Both the position numbers and the translations under genes were made by a program. This document shows positions 31,834 through 42,396 of a stretch of DNA of 64,000 nt, in pieces. This DNA comes from Prorocentrum cordatum. Taxonomy: Eukaryota; Sar; Dinophyceae; Prorocentrales; Prorocentraceae. A model generated the notes under the pieces. That model saw nothing but the letters and a program-made list of their open reading frames with translations, was not told the DNA's origin and did no database searches. Position 1 is the stretch's first letter; every line of letters begins with the position of its first letter. Where the stretch lies: positions 241,663-305,662 of the forward strand of contig CAUYUJ010003047.1 in NCBI GenBank assembly GCA_963575745.1. The letters are read 5' to 3'.

Positions 31834-32460
31834 TCAGTTGCGAGCATAGTGGCCCCTCCGGCCGCAGCGGTGACATATGACATCTTGCTGCCCGCGACCT
31901 TTACCGCGCTGAGCTTTGCTTAGGCCACCGTGTTTGGTCTTTGCTCGCTTTATCTTTGGAATCGCTTGCGCCTGTCCCCTTCTCATTAGTGCTCGTGCAC
32001 TTGCCTGAGTTCTTCTGGTATCCACCTTTTCCTGTGCTGATCGCGCTGGTGTCCATCGGTGCTGGTCCTGCACTGGCCGCCGCTGCGCCCATCTGCTGCT
32101 GCATGCAATAGATTAACACCGTTTCCTTCAAAGCATCTGCCGCCGCGAACGTCTGGGGGGCGATCTGCGACTTGATACTCGACGGCACATTATTCGTCAA
32201 TGCTGCTTGCTCCGAAGTGTCGGAAAGCCGTTCGTTGTGCTGCTTTTCGGACGTCGGGAACCTATTATTGAAAATATGCGTCTGCTTTGAAAGCTTGTTC
32301 GGGGCTCCGTCAACTTTGGTGTTGACAACCCCCATCAACTGCACGACCTTAGCTGCGTCAGTCGACGGCTCCTTTTGTTTGACGAACAATCGCCACGTTT
32401 CCCAACTATGTACTTGGCGGACACGCATCAACAAATTGCAATGAACCACCAGTGAAAGCT
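31834..32460 (-). pseudogene. Retrotransposon gag, middle part and zinc knuckle
   Basis: Gag packages the element RNA. The minus-strand frame from 32449 reads HSWETWRLFVKQKEPSTDAA, VVQLMGVVNTKV, then FPTSEKQHNERLSDTS and ALTNNVPSSIKSQIA, matching the order of the retrotransposon gag domain (W..L...Y.P......R...LM..L). A frameshift within 31901-32073 moves to the frame that holds ICHRCGRRGHYARN, a CX2CX4HX4C nucleocapsid knuckle. The final Cys codon is replaced by TGA (31834-31836), one base from TGC or TGT. The start of this piece abuts element C1, which separates it from the gag N-terminus. Confidence 0.8.
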
Positions 32461-32470
32461 AGCGAAAATT

Positions 32471-33130
32471 ATCCCAGTGCGACCCTACCTAGGAGTTGGA
32501 ACCCCTAGGAAAGCAGCATTAGTAGCAACAGCAACGCTAAGCTAAAGCTAAGCTCAAGCTAAGATAAAGCTAAGCTGAAGCTAAACTAAAGCTAAGCTGA
32601 AGCTAAGCTAAAGTTAAGCTAAAGCTAAGCCGCAGTTAAGCTAAAGTTAGGCTAAAGCTAAGCTAAAGCTAAGCTAAAGCTAAGCTAATGCTAAGCTGCA
32701 GCTAAGCTGAAGCTGAGCAACAGCTAAGCCAAAGCTAAGCTACAGCTAAGCTAAAGCTATGATAAAGCTAAGCTGAAGCTATGCTACGGCTAAGCTAAAG
32801 CTAAGCTAAAGCTAAGCTAAAGCTAAGCTAAAGCTAAGCTGCAGCTAAGATCAAACTAAGCTAAAGCTAAGCTAAAGCGAAGCTAAACGCCAAGCGAAAA
32901 GCTAAGCGAAACGCTAAGCTAAAGCTAAGCTACAGCTAAGCTAAAGCTAAGCTAAAGCTAAGTTAAAGCTAAAGCTAAAGCTAGAGCTAAAGCTAAATCT
33001 AGAGCTAAAGATCCCAGGGGACTGGGGGGAACCGCGGGGCGGGGACTGGGGGAACCGCCAGGGGCGCTTTACACTGCCCGGCTCCTTTAAGCTAAGAGTA
33101 AGAACCCTGTAGGCAGAGCCGAGGTAGGGA
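32471..33130 (+). mobile_element. Family C element C1, inserted in gag
   Basis: About 660 bp. Left end ATCCCAGTGCGACCCTACC, with terminal word CCCTACCTAGG at 32483-32493; right end CCGAGGTAGGG (one mismatch to the complement). Interior: a ~450-bp array of GCTAA/GCTAAA words, then GGGGGAACCGC repeats and CCTTTAAGCTAAGAGTAAG. The minus-strand retrotransposon gag reads into it from both sides, so it inserted after the gag existed. Relatives: 51972-52239 and 53904-54752. Confidence 0.85.
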
Positions 33131-33437
33131 AAAACATGTTAACGTGTTTCAGTGTCCGCGTCGTGCGTCGTTGAGCATGTTCAACTGGGATCGAATGAGT
33201 TTGTTTCCCTGCTGCCTCTATGCTTTCAGCAAGTTCACCGCCTAACGCTCCGATGTGGGCCTTGAAAACATATTTCCGCTGCAACCAGTCATACCTATTA
33301 CCCGAGTGCGTCGCTGGTTTTCCGAGCAACTTAGTACCCACCAGCGGAATGGGTCCGCATTGACCTCCCATCGTTTCTAGCATCGACCGACAATCTCGAC
33401 TGGGAGCGTGTCCTGGACATGCGAAGCTGATCTCCAA
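33131..33437 (-). pseudogene. Retrotransposon gag N-terminus
   Basis: The minus-strand frame from 33437 reads TKLLGKPATHSGNRYDWLQ then YVFKAHIGALGGELAESIEA, the LGKP..F.G....W....F.F.AY.GA pattern I associate with gag of dinoflagellate LTR elements. The frame ends artificially where element C1 begins (after KHVNMF); the homologous continuation is at 32460. No long terminal repeats were identified on either side of the relic. Confidence 0.7.
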
Positions 33438-33576
33438 GTGGGCAGCTGATTCCTGCTATGTTGAATTTCGCGAAGCTCAACACATTGGGCTCCACGTGTG
33501 TCCGCCGCACCGGTCTCCTGGCTATCGCGGGCGACGCCAGGAGTTCTGCGGTCTATGCCACGGACCCCAGTACCAT

Positions 33577-33723
33577 GCGCAAATCTGGCCCAGGGTGAGG
33601 ATCCTTTTTCCTCTCAAGATCGGGCTTGAACCGAAGCGGTTGCGGACCACGTCAGTTCCATATCTTTCTCTCACCGTGCAAACAACATGTCCGCCACCCC
33701 CCAGAGGGGAAATTGGCAGGTAG
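33577..33723 (+). repeat. Family K dispersed repeat, copy 2
   Basis: Same word order as 28514-28667, ending in CCCCCCAGAGGGGAAATTGG. Confidence 0.75.
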
Positions 33724-33750
33724 TGTATCCTACCCCACTCTAGGATACAC
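33723..33750. repeat. Perfect 10-bp hairpin
   Basis: GTGTATCCTA and TAGGATACAC flank an 8-base loop CCCCACTC. It begins where family K copy 2 ends. Confidence 0.75.
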
Positions 33751-33814
33751 GGCACCGAACTACCTCTCTGGGGTCAAACCGCACGGCGCCGAGCACGCGC
33801 AATCTGTCTGTGTA

Positions 33815-33847
33815 TCTAGATATATATATATATATACACATACATAC

Positions 33848-33880
<33 letters not shown>

Positions 33881-33892
33881 CACACATGCACC
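33815..33892. repeat. (TA)n/(CA)n microsatellite
   Basis: TATATATA and CATACATA run. 33893-34331 holds nothing recognised. Confidence 0.9.
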
Positions 33893-34331
33893 TACACAAG
33901 ACTGCATTGGCGCTTCGCACAATGCACTGTGGTCCTTCAGGTTTGGCATGCAGGCAGGAAAGCAACAAGGTAACACGCAGCATTTAGCGACAACTCGTCA
34001 TTGCCGTTTTTTGGCATCGTCATTGTAGTAATGTTAATTCGTTTTCCTTTCTTCCTGCTTTCTTCATATGTGTACACTCGAATACACACATGGACACTCG
34101 GAGGCCCGTGGACCGCCGCTGGGAAGCCCAGCCCCGCCGCGGGGATCCGCCTCAGGAGGCCTCGGTCGGGCCCGCAGGCCTGGTCGAGGCCCCCCGCGGG
34201 CTCGGGGCAGCGTCGGGCAGCAGGACGCGGCTCGCAGGCCACACCTCTGGCGCTCCGAGGCCGCCCCCGGGCCCCGGGCACACTGACAGAGCCACGCCCC
34301 AATTGCCACATCCGGATGCACCTGCAAGAGC

Positions 34332-34496
34332 AGGGGAAAGAACAATGGCATAAACATAAAAAACTCGGAGGCCCGCGCGGATTTTAGAGCCACCTGGAGG
34401 CGCCTTCGGCGCCGCCCCTGGCGGGGGTCCAGCGCCGATCCGAGAAATCCGCGGGGACCCCCGAGTTTTTGTGGTTGTGCCATTGCTCGCTCCCCT
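34332..34496 (+). mobile_element. Family H element H2
   Basis: Left AGGGGAAAGAACAATGGCAT, AAACTCGGAGGCCCGCGCGG; right CCCCCGAGTTTTTGTGG and GCCATTGCTCGCTCCCCT. Arms are ~45 bp with several mismatches; the GC-rich centre GGCGCCTTCGGCGCC is itself a palindrome. No ORF. Confidence 0.8.
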
Positions 34497-34654
34497 AAGG
34501 AGAGATGAAATATTTGGATGTGCTGCCGTGGGGATCGGTTGAGACCGCCGGCGGTCTTTGGGCGGCCTGCCATGAGACGCAAGAACGTGCAGGCAGTTCG
34601 AATCGGGGGCACCTATCGGGGGGGACTGGCATAGGGGATAAAACATCGACCAGG

Positions 34655-34785
34655 AATCGGCGATACATCGCCGATAGATCGCCGATGGGCCCCCCGACAG
34701 CGAAACCGCACCTTCCTGGGCGGGAAGGGGCTATCTATCAAATTTATAGCGATTGGGGGGTCGATGCATCCCCCTCTTACGCCTA
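34655..34785 (+). repeat. Family X dispersed repeat, copy 1
   Basis: CGCCGATAGATCGCCGATGG, CCCCCGACAGCGAAACCGC, GGGCGGGAAGGGG and GATTGGGGGGTCGATGC match 51830-51929 in order and orientation. Two further tandem CGATACATCGCCGATAGATC words at the start. 34497-34654 and 34786-34940: nothing recognised. Confidence 0.65.
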
Positions 34786-34940
34786 TCTCCCCCTCTCGTT
34801 GCCCCTGATCGAAGGCTGTACCCGTCTGGTGCAGCAGCTCTCTCCCGCGAGAGCCGAGGGGTCGCACTTCTTTCGTCCGCCGCCCCTCAGTACGAAGAGG
34901 GGCGCCGCGTCCTGAGGGGGGAGCGGGCGAGGGGAGGAAG

Positions 34941-35103
34941 TGAAAAGGGCGGGCCTTCTCAGAAGGCTCGGAAGCCCCCCAGCCTCCTGAGAAATTTTCA
35001 AAGCTGCCCCCGAAGACACAAAAAACCGCTCAGAAGGCCGGGGGCCTTCTGAGAAGTAGGCCCTCCTGAGAGGTCCCGCCGTCTTCTGAGAAGGTCTTCT
35101 CAT
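34941..35103. mobile_element. Family I palindromic element I2
   Basis: Multiple copies of the palindromic word CCTTCTCAGAAGG and its parts (GGCCTTCTGAGAAG, CCTCCTGAGAGG, CTTCTGAGAAGG). Same left flank TGAAAAGGGCGGGCC as 41234 and 48844. Confidence 0.7.
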
Positions 35104-35307
35104 TCTCAAGTCGTACGCCCATCCGCCCCTATACCCCATCCCTCCCTACCGTGGCCCCCGACTTCCGAAGGCCGAGGTGGTGGCGAAAAAAATGCCAGCG
35201 CTGCAGCAATCACGCGACGTCGAAGCCTGGGTCCCACAGAGGTCTCGGGCTGCCCCCACGACGGCGCGGCACCAAAAGGCCCCCTGAATCTCCCAGCAAC
35301 CACACAA

Positions 35308-35455
35308 GCGCGTTCCACTGCTCGCAGAGCGACTGCTCGCAAATGGCCAGGATCCGCCGTGGAGGACTCACGACGCACGATCCCTCACAACGAGGCAAAC
35401 AAATATGTTTTTCCGGACGTTTGCGAGCAGGCGCTATGCGAGTAGTGGAACGCGC
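35308..35455. mobile_element. Hairpin element V (36-bp arms)
   Basis: 35308-35343 (GCGCGTTCCACTGCTCGCAG, AGCGACTGCTCGCAAA) is complementary to 35420-35455 at 33 of 36 positions. 148 bp in total. Confidence 0.85.
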
Positions 35456-35563
35456 TCGGTGACCCACGACGAGGACGACGAAGGCGGCGCCACCGCCGCC
35501 CTCCGCGTCGCAGCCCGGACTGTCGAGCGCCGCCCAGGGGCCGCCCCCGAAGGTACGATGAAG

Positions 35564-35925
35564 CCAGGACGAGAACCAAATCGGGCGAGGATCCGTCGAG
35601 AATCTCTGAGACCCAGCGGATCTGGAGGATATCTCGGGCGCCGCGGCCTTCTCAGCGCGTTCTGGAACGCTCTGGGAGCGTTCCGGAACGCTCTTAGGGG
35701 AACGAATAATGACGTAAACATGAAAACTCGGAGGTCCGCGCGGATCCGCTGGACCCCCCTCCCTGGCGTGCGGAGCGCCAGGGGCGGCGCCGGAGGCGCC
35801 GCTAGGGGGTCCAGCGCCGATGCGATAAATCTGCGCGGACCTCCGAGTTTTATGTGTATGTCATTGCTCGTTCCCCTAAGAGCGCTCTGCAACGGATCTA
35901 TCCTCGCCCCAGCCCCGTCCGGGAA
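35564..35925 (+). mobile_element. Family G element G2, split by H1
   Basis: Left: GAATCTCTGAGACCC, GGGCGCCGCGGCCTTCTC, GGAGCGTTCCGGAACGCTC. Then H1 (35694-35879). Then GCTCTGCAACGGATCTATCC and CCCCAGCCCCGTCC, which continue G as in G1 and G3. Confidence 0.8.
35694..35879 (+). mobile_element. Family H element H1, nested in G2
   Basis: TTAGGGGAACGAATAATGAC ... AAACTCGGAGGTCCGCGCGG at the left mirrors CTCCGAGTTTTATG ... GTCATTGCTCGTTCCCCTAA at the right. The word GCTCT precedes it and recurs after AGAGC on the right, consistent with a 5-bp target duplication. Confidence 0.85.
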
Positions 35926-35935
35926 GCGGCGCACA

Positions 35936-36048
35936 GTCGGGGCGATGAAGAAGGGGCCTTTTCGTTGGGGAGGGTCTCGGTGTTCCCTGATTGGTTTGAC
36001 AGTTTGCCTCAGGTGTTCCTCAGGTTTCCCATGGGAAATCGGAGTTGA
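35936..36048 (-). repeat. Family W dispersed repeat, copy 2
   Basis: Reverse complement of the 16404-16515 word series (CATGGGAAATCGGAGTTGA; GGGGAGGGTCTCGGTGTTCC; AAGAAGGGGCC). 36049-36390: C-run and unassigned sequence; no gene. Confidence 0.7.
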
Positions 36049-36390
36049 ACTTGTGGGAGAAAGGGGCATCGTTCCTTATTTAGGGCTCCTTAAGTCAACA
36101 CCCCGACTGCGCAGGGCTGCCGAGGACCAGACGACGACGAGGGCGCGGGGAGGCGGCCTGGGCAGCGGCCCGATGCGCGGCCGCAGCGGCGTCAGGCCGG
36201 GCGCGGGGCGCCATGCCGGCAGCGGCGCCCCCCCCCCCCCCCCGCCACGGAGCCGCTGTGGCTGCTCCACGCGCGTGTTTTGATATGTTTTTCCCAACCA
36301 TCCTGTGGTGTTGGGTCCTCGTTTTGAATACACATCGCCCCGCGTTCTCCTTCCTCCTTCCTTTCTCCTCCCCCTCCTCCTCCTTCCTCC

Positions 36391-36428
36391 CATCATGATG
36401 ATGATCATCATCATCCTCATCCTCATCC

Positions 36429-36471
<43 letters not shown>

Positions 36472-36868
36472 CATCGGCATCATCATCATCATAATCATCA
36501 TCAGCAGCATCATCATCACCATCACCATCATCATCATCATCACCATCATCATCATCCTCATCATCATCGTCATCATCGTCATCATCATCAGGATCATCAT
36601 CACTTTCTTCATCATCATCACCATCATTATCACCATCACTACCATCATCAGCATCATCAGCATCATCAGCATCAGCATCAGCATCATCATCAACACCGTG
36701 ATCATGATCATCAACATCATCAACATCATCATCAGCATCATCATCATCTTCTTCATCAGCATCGGCATCAGCATGAGCATCAGCACCAGCATCATCATCA
36801 ACATCATGATCATGATCATCATCATCATCAACATCATCATGTTCATCATCATCATCAGCATCATCATG

Positions 36869-36915
<47 letters not shown>
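36391..36915. repeat. (ATC)n tract
   Basis: About 520 bp of CAT/ATC triplets with GCATCA, ACATCA and CGTCAT variants. Frames give Ile-, His-, Met- or Asp-rich artefacts. Confidence 0.95.
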
Positions 36916-36922
<7 letters not shown>

Positions 36923-37500
36923 CCCCCACGCCACGGAGTCCGTGGCTGCTACCACGCAAGTGTTTTTGGCTTAAAATGGGCCAGGGTTCGTCTCAATGTG
37001 CATTATCGTGGGCCCCTTCCTGGGCCCGATGCTTAGCGAAACAATACTGTGTCTGGAAAGCAGGCCCCTGGGAAAGCCCCTGTGTCCAGGACCCCTCCCC
37101 TACTTGCGACGTCTGTTTCACATGGGTGCGCATCTATTTGTGTGAAAACATGCACATGTACGATGTTGCGCATACGTGCGTATGGGCTCACGCTGATGCA
37201 AAGATACACATAATATATAATCGAAGGCGTGCACACTATCACTATACACATCGTACACTTGTATTGAGCAGGGTAAGCATAAGGATGCACGCTAAGGCAA
37301 TCGCACGCGAGGTTCGCGCGCGCTTAACTTCTAGTTGATCGCCGCGCTCCCTGTCATTCCAACGCGCTGCATCTTATGAGTCGTGAGACAGTGACCTGTG
37401 CAGCCAGCCTTCGTCCACTTAATTTCCCCCTGTTAGTAGTCCGTTCACACAGGAGGCGGTGAACCTCATGGAGGCAGGAGCGAGTGGGTGGATGGCAGCG
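36916..37500. other. No gene recognised
   Basis: Lower-GC sequence. Short TATA/CACA words near 37190-37260, nothing else seen. Confidence 0.4.
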
Positions 37501-37760
37501 GGAGAGAAGGAGGATGGAACGGAGCTAGAGGGAAAGAGAAAGAAAGGAAGAGAGAGAAAGAGAGAGAGACAGAGAGATGAAAGAGGGTAGAGCCAAGAGG
37601 CACGAGAGAAGAGGGGGGAGGTGTGGGTGGGGGGGGCGAACGAATTGGAGGGATGCGGGAACATGCGTCAGCCAGAGACGAAGAAGGGAGCAGGGAGAAA
37701 GGGCGGCGGAGGGAGGCGGCGGACGCAAGGAAGAGATGGCGGTGGAGGAGGGGCGAGGGA
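37501..37760. repeat. Purine-rich GAGA/GGAG tract
   Basis: GAGAGAAAGAGAGAGAGACAG at about 37550 and GGGAGGCGG words around 37700 form an almost purine-only strand. Confidence 0.85.
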
Positions 37761-37849
37761 AGAGAGAGGACGCGGCTGAAGCCAAGGGCAGCAGCGCTCG
37801 GCGCCAGCCACCCCCACCCCGCCAGCATCGACCCCGTCACGAGCGGAGC

Positions 37850-38480
37850 CGATCAAAACGCGTCCCCCCGGGAGCCTCCTGGGCCATATCGGAGGCCTGC
37901 TGGGGCCCTTTAGGGGGCGCCTTCGGGGCCTCCTGGGCGGTCTTCGGGGCCCCTTTGGCCATCCTGGGCTCCGCTGGGCCAACTCGGCCGTCGCGAAGCC
38001 CTGTGAGAGCCACCTGGGCCGTCTCTGGGGCCCTCCTGGGCCGTCTCGATGGAGCTCTCCGGTTGCCTTCTGGGGCCGTCTGGGGCACTTCCTGGGGTCC
38101 TTTTCGGGGACGTTTCGGCTTGTCTTGGTGGGGCTTTGGGGGGCTCTTGGCCCGACATGAGCGCTTCGAGCGATGCAAAACGACAATCCTGGAATCAACA
38201 AAATCCAATGAGGAAATGCATGTTTTTTGCCCCTCGGGAGGCAAGGGTATTCTTGGAGCTCCCTGGGCCCATCTAGGGAGCCTCTTGGCAGCCGTTCTGA
38301 GCTGTCTGGAGCCGTCTTGGAGGCGTCGAGGCTGTTCTTGGGGTCTCTTGTCGCCTACTCGTGCCCTCTGCGGCATTCCCAGGCCTCTCTGGGCCCCCCC
38401 GGAGCTGTTTTCAAAGGCTGGGGCAAGACCTCGGAAGCCCTGTGCCCAAATTGGAGATTCAAGGTCCCAGTTGTAGGACC
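37850..38480 (-). repeat. Family D words, dispersed locus 3 (inverted)
   Basis: GGCCGTCTTCGGGGCC, GGGCCGTCTC, TTGGGGGGCTCTTGG: complements of the 428-bp satellite words with irregular 20-30-bp spacing, opposite orientation to 12669-15232. Confidence 0.7.
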
Positions 38481-39164
38481 AAGTTTCACTCCCTGGCGTT
38501 AGATGTACACAACTATGTACGACATGTACATATGTCAGCATTAAGTGCAGAATGTCAGCATGAGGATCGCGATCGGCATGGCTTTTTGATCGCACTCCGT
38601 GGTTATGTCTTTACAAGCCTCGGACCGTCAATATGCTTCAGGCAGTCGCACTTTAGCACGTTCTTGTGAATGGCTATTCGGCATGCTCTTGCAAGACACT
38701 TCAACTGCGGGGGTGCCGCGGCTTAGGGAAGAGCGAGCCAGTCCTGAGAATACCTGCTTTCGGCAACATCCCAAACGTCCGAACTCGTGAGTATTTCGGT
38801 CCTCATCTAAATTAAACCTCCTGGGGGCTGCTTCCTGGCCCAGGTCAATCAGGAAACAACGTGGGACACAAGAAATACCTGGGAAGGGGTCGAGAGGACC
38901 GATGGGCACGCGTTGACAAATTCCACGACGCCGGAGGCATGATACAAGAGACGCATCAAAGACCGATAACCGTAAGTCGGACTGCCCCCTTTACAGGGGG
39001 AATCTTTGAAAATAGTAAAAAAACAGTCTGGGACGACTTGTTTGACTATGTTGGAGCATTTGGGGGGTAATGTGTGGGGTATGTTTAGTGTTTCCCCCAA
39101 ATCCCCGACCTAACGATAACGATAACGATAACCACATCGTGCCTGATGCTCTGGACGCTCGTTT
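38481..39164. other. Unassigned; possible family J left end
   Basis: At 38972-39003 GTAAGTCGGACTGCCCCC then TTTACAGGGGGAATC resembles the family J left arm, but no right arm follows. A small ACGATAACGATAACGATA array lies at 39111-39131. No gene recognised. Confidence 0.45.
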
Positions 39165-39329
39165 TGAAGGGGCCCCAGGACACACAAATAAATACACACA
39201 CACATAGAAATGTTCCTCATATTTTCAAATATGTTCTGGGTTTTTGTCTTCCCCCCCACTTCCAATATTTTCCCATATTTTCCTGGGAATCGACGATTAA
39301 TTGTGTCTGTGTGTTTTTTCCCCTCATGA
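39165..39329 (+). mobile_element. Family A element A1
   Basis: 165 bp from TGAAGGGGCCCCAGGACACA to CCCCTCATGA. Interior: AATAAATACACACACAC, TTTTGTCTTCCCCCCC, CCATATTTTCC, GAATCGACGATTAATTG. The two ends are imperfect inverted repeats (TGAAGGGG...GGACACACAAATAAAT against TCAGGAGGGG...ACACACAGACACAATTAAT on the other strand). No ORF. Confidence 0.85.
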
Positions 39330-40542
39330 CGTTTGGCCTCTCCAGAGGTCTCTCCGGACGTCTCCGACGTCGGGGCGTCGCGTCAGCGCCACGACGAGCA
39401 GTGCAGCCTTCCCTGCTCGGGCCCTGGGGGCCTCGGGGGCCTCGCGCGGATCGCGGCTCGAGCTGGCCTGAAGAGCCGCGAAGAGAAGATGCTCGAGAAC
39501 TCGGGCTGTGGCTTGTAATGCGGGATGACGCTTAATAAAAAATGTGAGAGAACGATTAAAAAATAGTTTTCTGCTATTTCTGCACAACTTTCTGACTGGA
39601 GGAGAACGATTTAAAACATAGTTTTCCAGCCCGCGGCCTTTTTTTTCTAATCGTCATCCCGGGCGCCGCCGCGTGAACACGACCCCCGGGCATTTATTAA
39701 CCGTCATCCTCCATTACAGTCGGACTTGCTGGGAGAGGACACGCGAGAGGACACGAGACCCTTCCGAGGGCCACGTTGCCACAGGAATGCAGGAGGCATG
39801 GGTCGCAGGACACAGGACACGAGGGTACCCTTGATCTGGCAGGGTCGACCTACTAATCCGGGCCGCCTGTGATGGGCGCCGTGACTGGTCTGCCGACGCG
39901 CCCAGCCGGGCCAAGGTCCACGCGGCGCATGCCTACTTGTGGTGTCTCCAGCTGCGGAGGCAATGGCGAAGCTGCAGGCGACGGGCACGAGGCCGCTCCG
40001 CCCCCTACGTCCGCCAACTCTTGCCCACGACGCTCGGGGATCGACGCTGTGACTGTCCCACGACATCTCAAGATCAAGGCGTATCCAACAAACCGCAGGA
40101 AGGCCAGGTATTCCGAGCGAGCTGGGCACAAGGGCCTTCTGGTTCGAAGGCACGCCGCGATCACGGGCGCTACGGAGGCGGGAGGCGGGGGAGAGAGGCG
40201 GGGGGCACAACGAACGCAACGCCCCCTCCCGCCGCGTGGGTCCTGGAACCGCAGACTGTGGTGCCCGACGCACTGCGGCAGTGCCAGGGATGCACTGGGG
40301 GAGGGGGGGCGTTGCGTTCTGGGAGAGGGGGGGGGGGGGGGGGGCAGAACGCGCGCTATGTGTGGCCCAGAGGATTCCCAAAAACACTCTCCTCGAGAGG
40401 TGCCGAACGAGGGCCAGCTCTCCCACGGCACCAGAGCTCGGCGCCTGGCGAGGAGCCACGACGGGCGTCTTCGCCGCGTGCTCGCGCCTGGGGGCCCCCA
40501 CGCGTCGGTGCAGCTCACGGTGCGCCGGAGAAGCAGGCGCTC
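39330..40542. other. No gene recognised
   Basis: At 39530-39720 are AACGATTAAAAAATAGTTTT and AACGATTTAAAACATAGTTT, direct repeats ~60 bp apart, and GGATGACGCTTAATAA opposite TTATTAACCGTCATCC, a diverged inverted pair. A G-run at 40328-40344. Long forward and reverse frames 39714-40675 overlap without clear bias. Confidence 0.4.
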
Positions 40543-40694
40543 GAGAGCTCGGGTCGTGTCCCTGCTTCGGGGCGCCGGTTTCGGGGTCCCGCGTCCTGAG
40601 CAAAAACAGGACCAGGGCGAGAGCTCAGGTCGTGTCCCTGCTTCGGGGCGCCGATTTCGGGGTCCCGCGTCCTGAGCAAAAACAAGACCAGGGC
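40543..40694 (+). repeat. 76-bp tandem duplication
   Basis: GAGAGCTCGGGTCGTGTCCC at 40543 and GAGAGCTCAGGTCGTGTCCC at 40619 start two nearly identical 76-bp units, followed by a few bases of a third. Confidence 0.9.
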
Positions 40695-41233
40695 GGCTGG
40701 GGACTTTCCGAGCGGAGTCTCGTGCTCGGGCTCTCGCGGGCCCACAGATGAGCTCGGGGACCCTGGATATTGGACGGCATGTGCGGTCAGCGGTCTGGGC
40801 GCCAGCCCCCTCCCATCCCATACCTCCCCAGCACATCCCATCGCACCCCATCGTGGTATCCCCATATCCCCCCCACCATCGTATCACCTCCTCACCCATC
40901 CCATCAAAGTCCATCTCATCCCGTCCCTCCCAGCTGTCCTGTCCGATCCCACCGCATCCCATCCCCCGCCAGCCCAGCCAGTGCCCATGCCGCTGACCAT
41001 GTCACCCGATCACAGCAGATCCAATTTCAACGCATCACGCCCCATCCCATTTTATCCCCCCTGTTTACTATCTTTACACTTCGAGTTGCCCGCCCGTCCG
41101 TCCACCCATGGATCGATCCATCCTGCGAAGCGCTCTCTCCAGGCCAGGCCCCCAAGACTGAGAGGGCAGGATGTTTGCCACCACCCTGGCTCGTAGCTCG
41201 GTCCCTCATTCGGCGGCGCGCCGAGGGGGGAAT
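40695..41233. other. CATCCC-rich, no gene recognised
   Basis: 40805-40975 is a loose CCCATCCCA/CACATCCCAT minisatellite. No supported gene. Confidence 0.5.
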
Positions 41234-41345
41234 TGAAAGGGGCAGGCCTTCTCAGAAGGCGGCTGGCTTCTCAGAGGCACTGTGCCTTCCGAGAAATATT
41301 AGACAGCTTCTCAGAAGGCCCGGGGCCTTCTGAGCCTTCTGGAAA
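41234..41345. mobile_element. Family I palindromic element I3
   Basis: TGAAAGGGGCAGGCCTTCTC, then GCTTCTCAGAGGC and GCTTCTCAGAAGGCC; same palindromic words as I2. Confidence 0.65.
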
Positions 41346-42085
41346 GTTCCGCTTCACCTGCCTCCCCCCTGGGCGCGCCGCTGACTCATGGCAGGGCTTG
41401 GGGCTGCGCGCAGACAGCACCCCGCCCAGTGGTTGGGGCATCGGGACCGCCCCCAGGCTGCTCTGCTGCCTACTGAGGCTGGCAGGTGCTGCCTCGGGGG
41501 GCTGTCCGTGCGCAGCACCAGCATCTGCACTGCCACCCCCTCAGCCTGAGTAGTAGCTCCCTACCAGGTAGCCCCGGTGTCTCCCCAAAGCGACGACGTA
41601 CCCACGTACCCCACACCTCGATTCCCCACGAAACTAACAGGCTTTCTCATCCCCGTGAAACTCCTCCTGTCCCTCCTCAACCCTCCTCCGGTCTCCGTTC
41701 CTCTTTCAGCATGGCGCCCTTCCCTGTCTTCTGAAGAAGGCTTTCTCCTTTTCGCTTCCCCCCCTCGCCCGCCGCCGAAGAACAGCTCTGCCAGAGATGC
41801 CCCTGCACACCGTCGTCGACATCGCCGACTACGACGTGCTGACGGCGACAGCGGCGACAGCAGCAGCGACGTGACGGCGACGGATCTGCACCCTGGCGGG
41901 AGAAGACCCGAGAAAGGCCGTGCGAAAACCATCGAGATCTTGGATTGAATAATACCGTGGGAAGTACGGAGTTGTGTTCGGGGGCAGTCAGAAACCATAA
42001 GGATTAACGCTCGGGAGAGCGAATGGGAGACCGAATGGGAGACCACAAGGCAGACCACGCTGGAGACTGGACGGGCGACCATGAG
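41346..42085. other. No gene recognised
   Basis: Mixed sequence with an ACG/GCGACAGC-rich patch near 41840-41890. No domain recognised. Confidence 0.4.
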
Positions 42086-42224
42086 TGAAGGGGCCCTAGG
42101 ACACACAAATAAATAGACACAAATAACAGGATTGGTTTTTGTCTTCCCCCCCACTTCCCATATTTTCCCATATTTTCTGGGGAATCGACGATTAATTGTG
42201 TCTGTGTGTTTTTTCCCCTCCTGA
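42086..42224 (+). mobile_element. Family A element A2
   Basis: 139-bp copy, TGAAGGGGCCCTAGGACACA to CCCCTCCTGA, shorter in the middle than A1. Confidence 0.85.
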
Positions 42225-42396
42225 ATAACATGGAACCCCTACGGGAGGCCACACGGGAGGCCCCACGGGAGCCCACACAGGAGACCAGAATCACGGGAAC
42301 CCACACAGGAGGCCGCACGAGACATCGCGAGCGGAGACCAGGAGCGAGACCACACCAGAGGCCACTCGGGAGACCATGCAGGGAGACCACACAGTG

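Noticed and set aside
36391-36915. Acidic Asp-rich or Met-rich protein
   Set aside because: Different frames of one ATC tract give Asp, Met, Ile or His runs equally.
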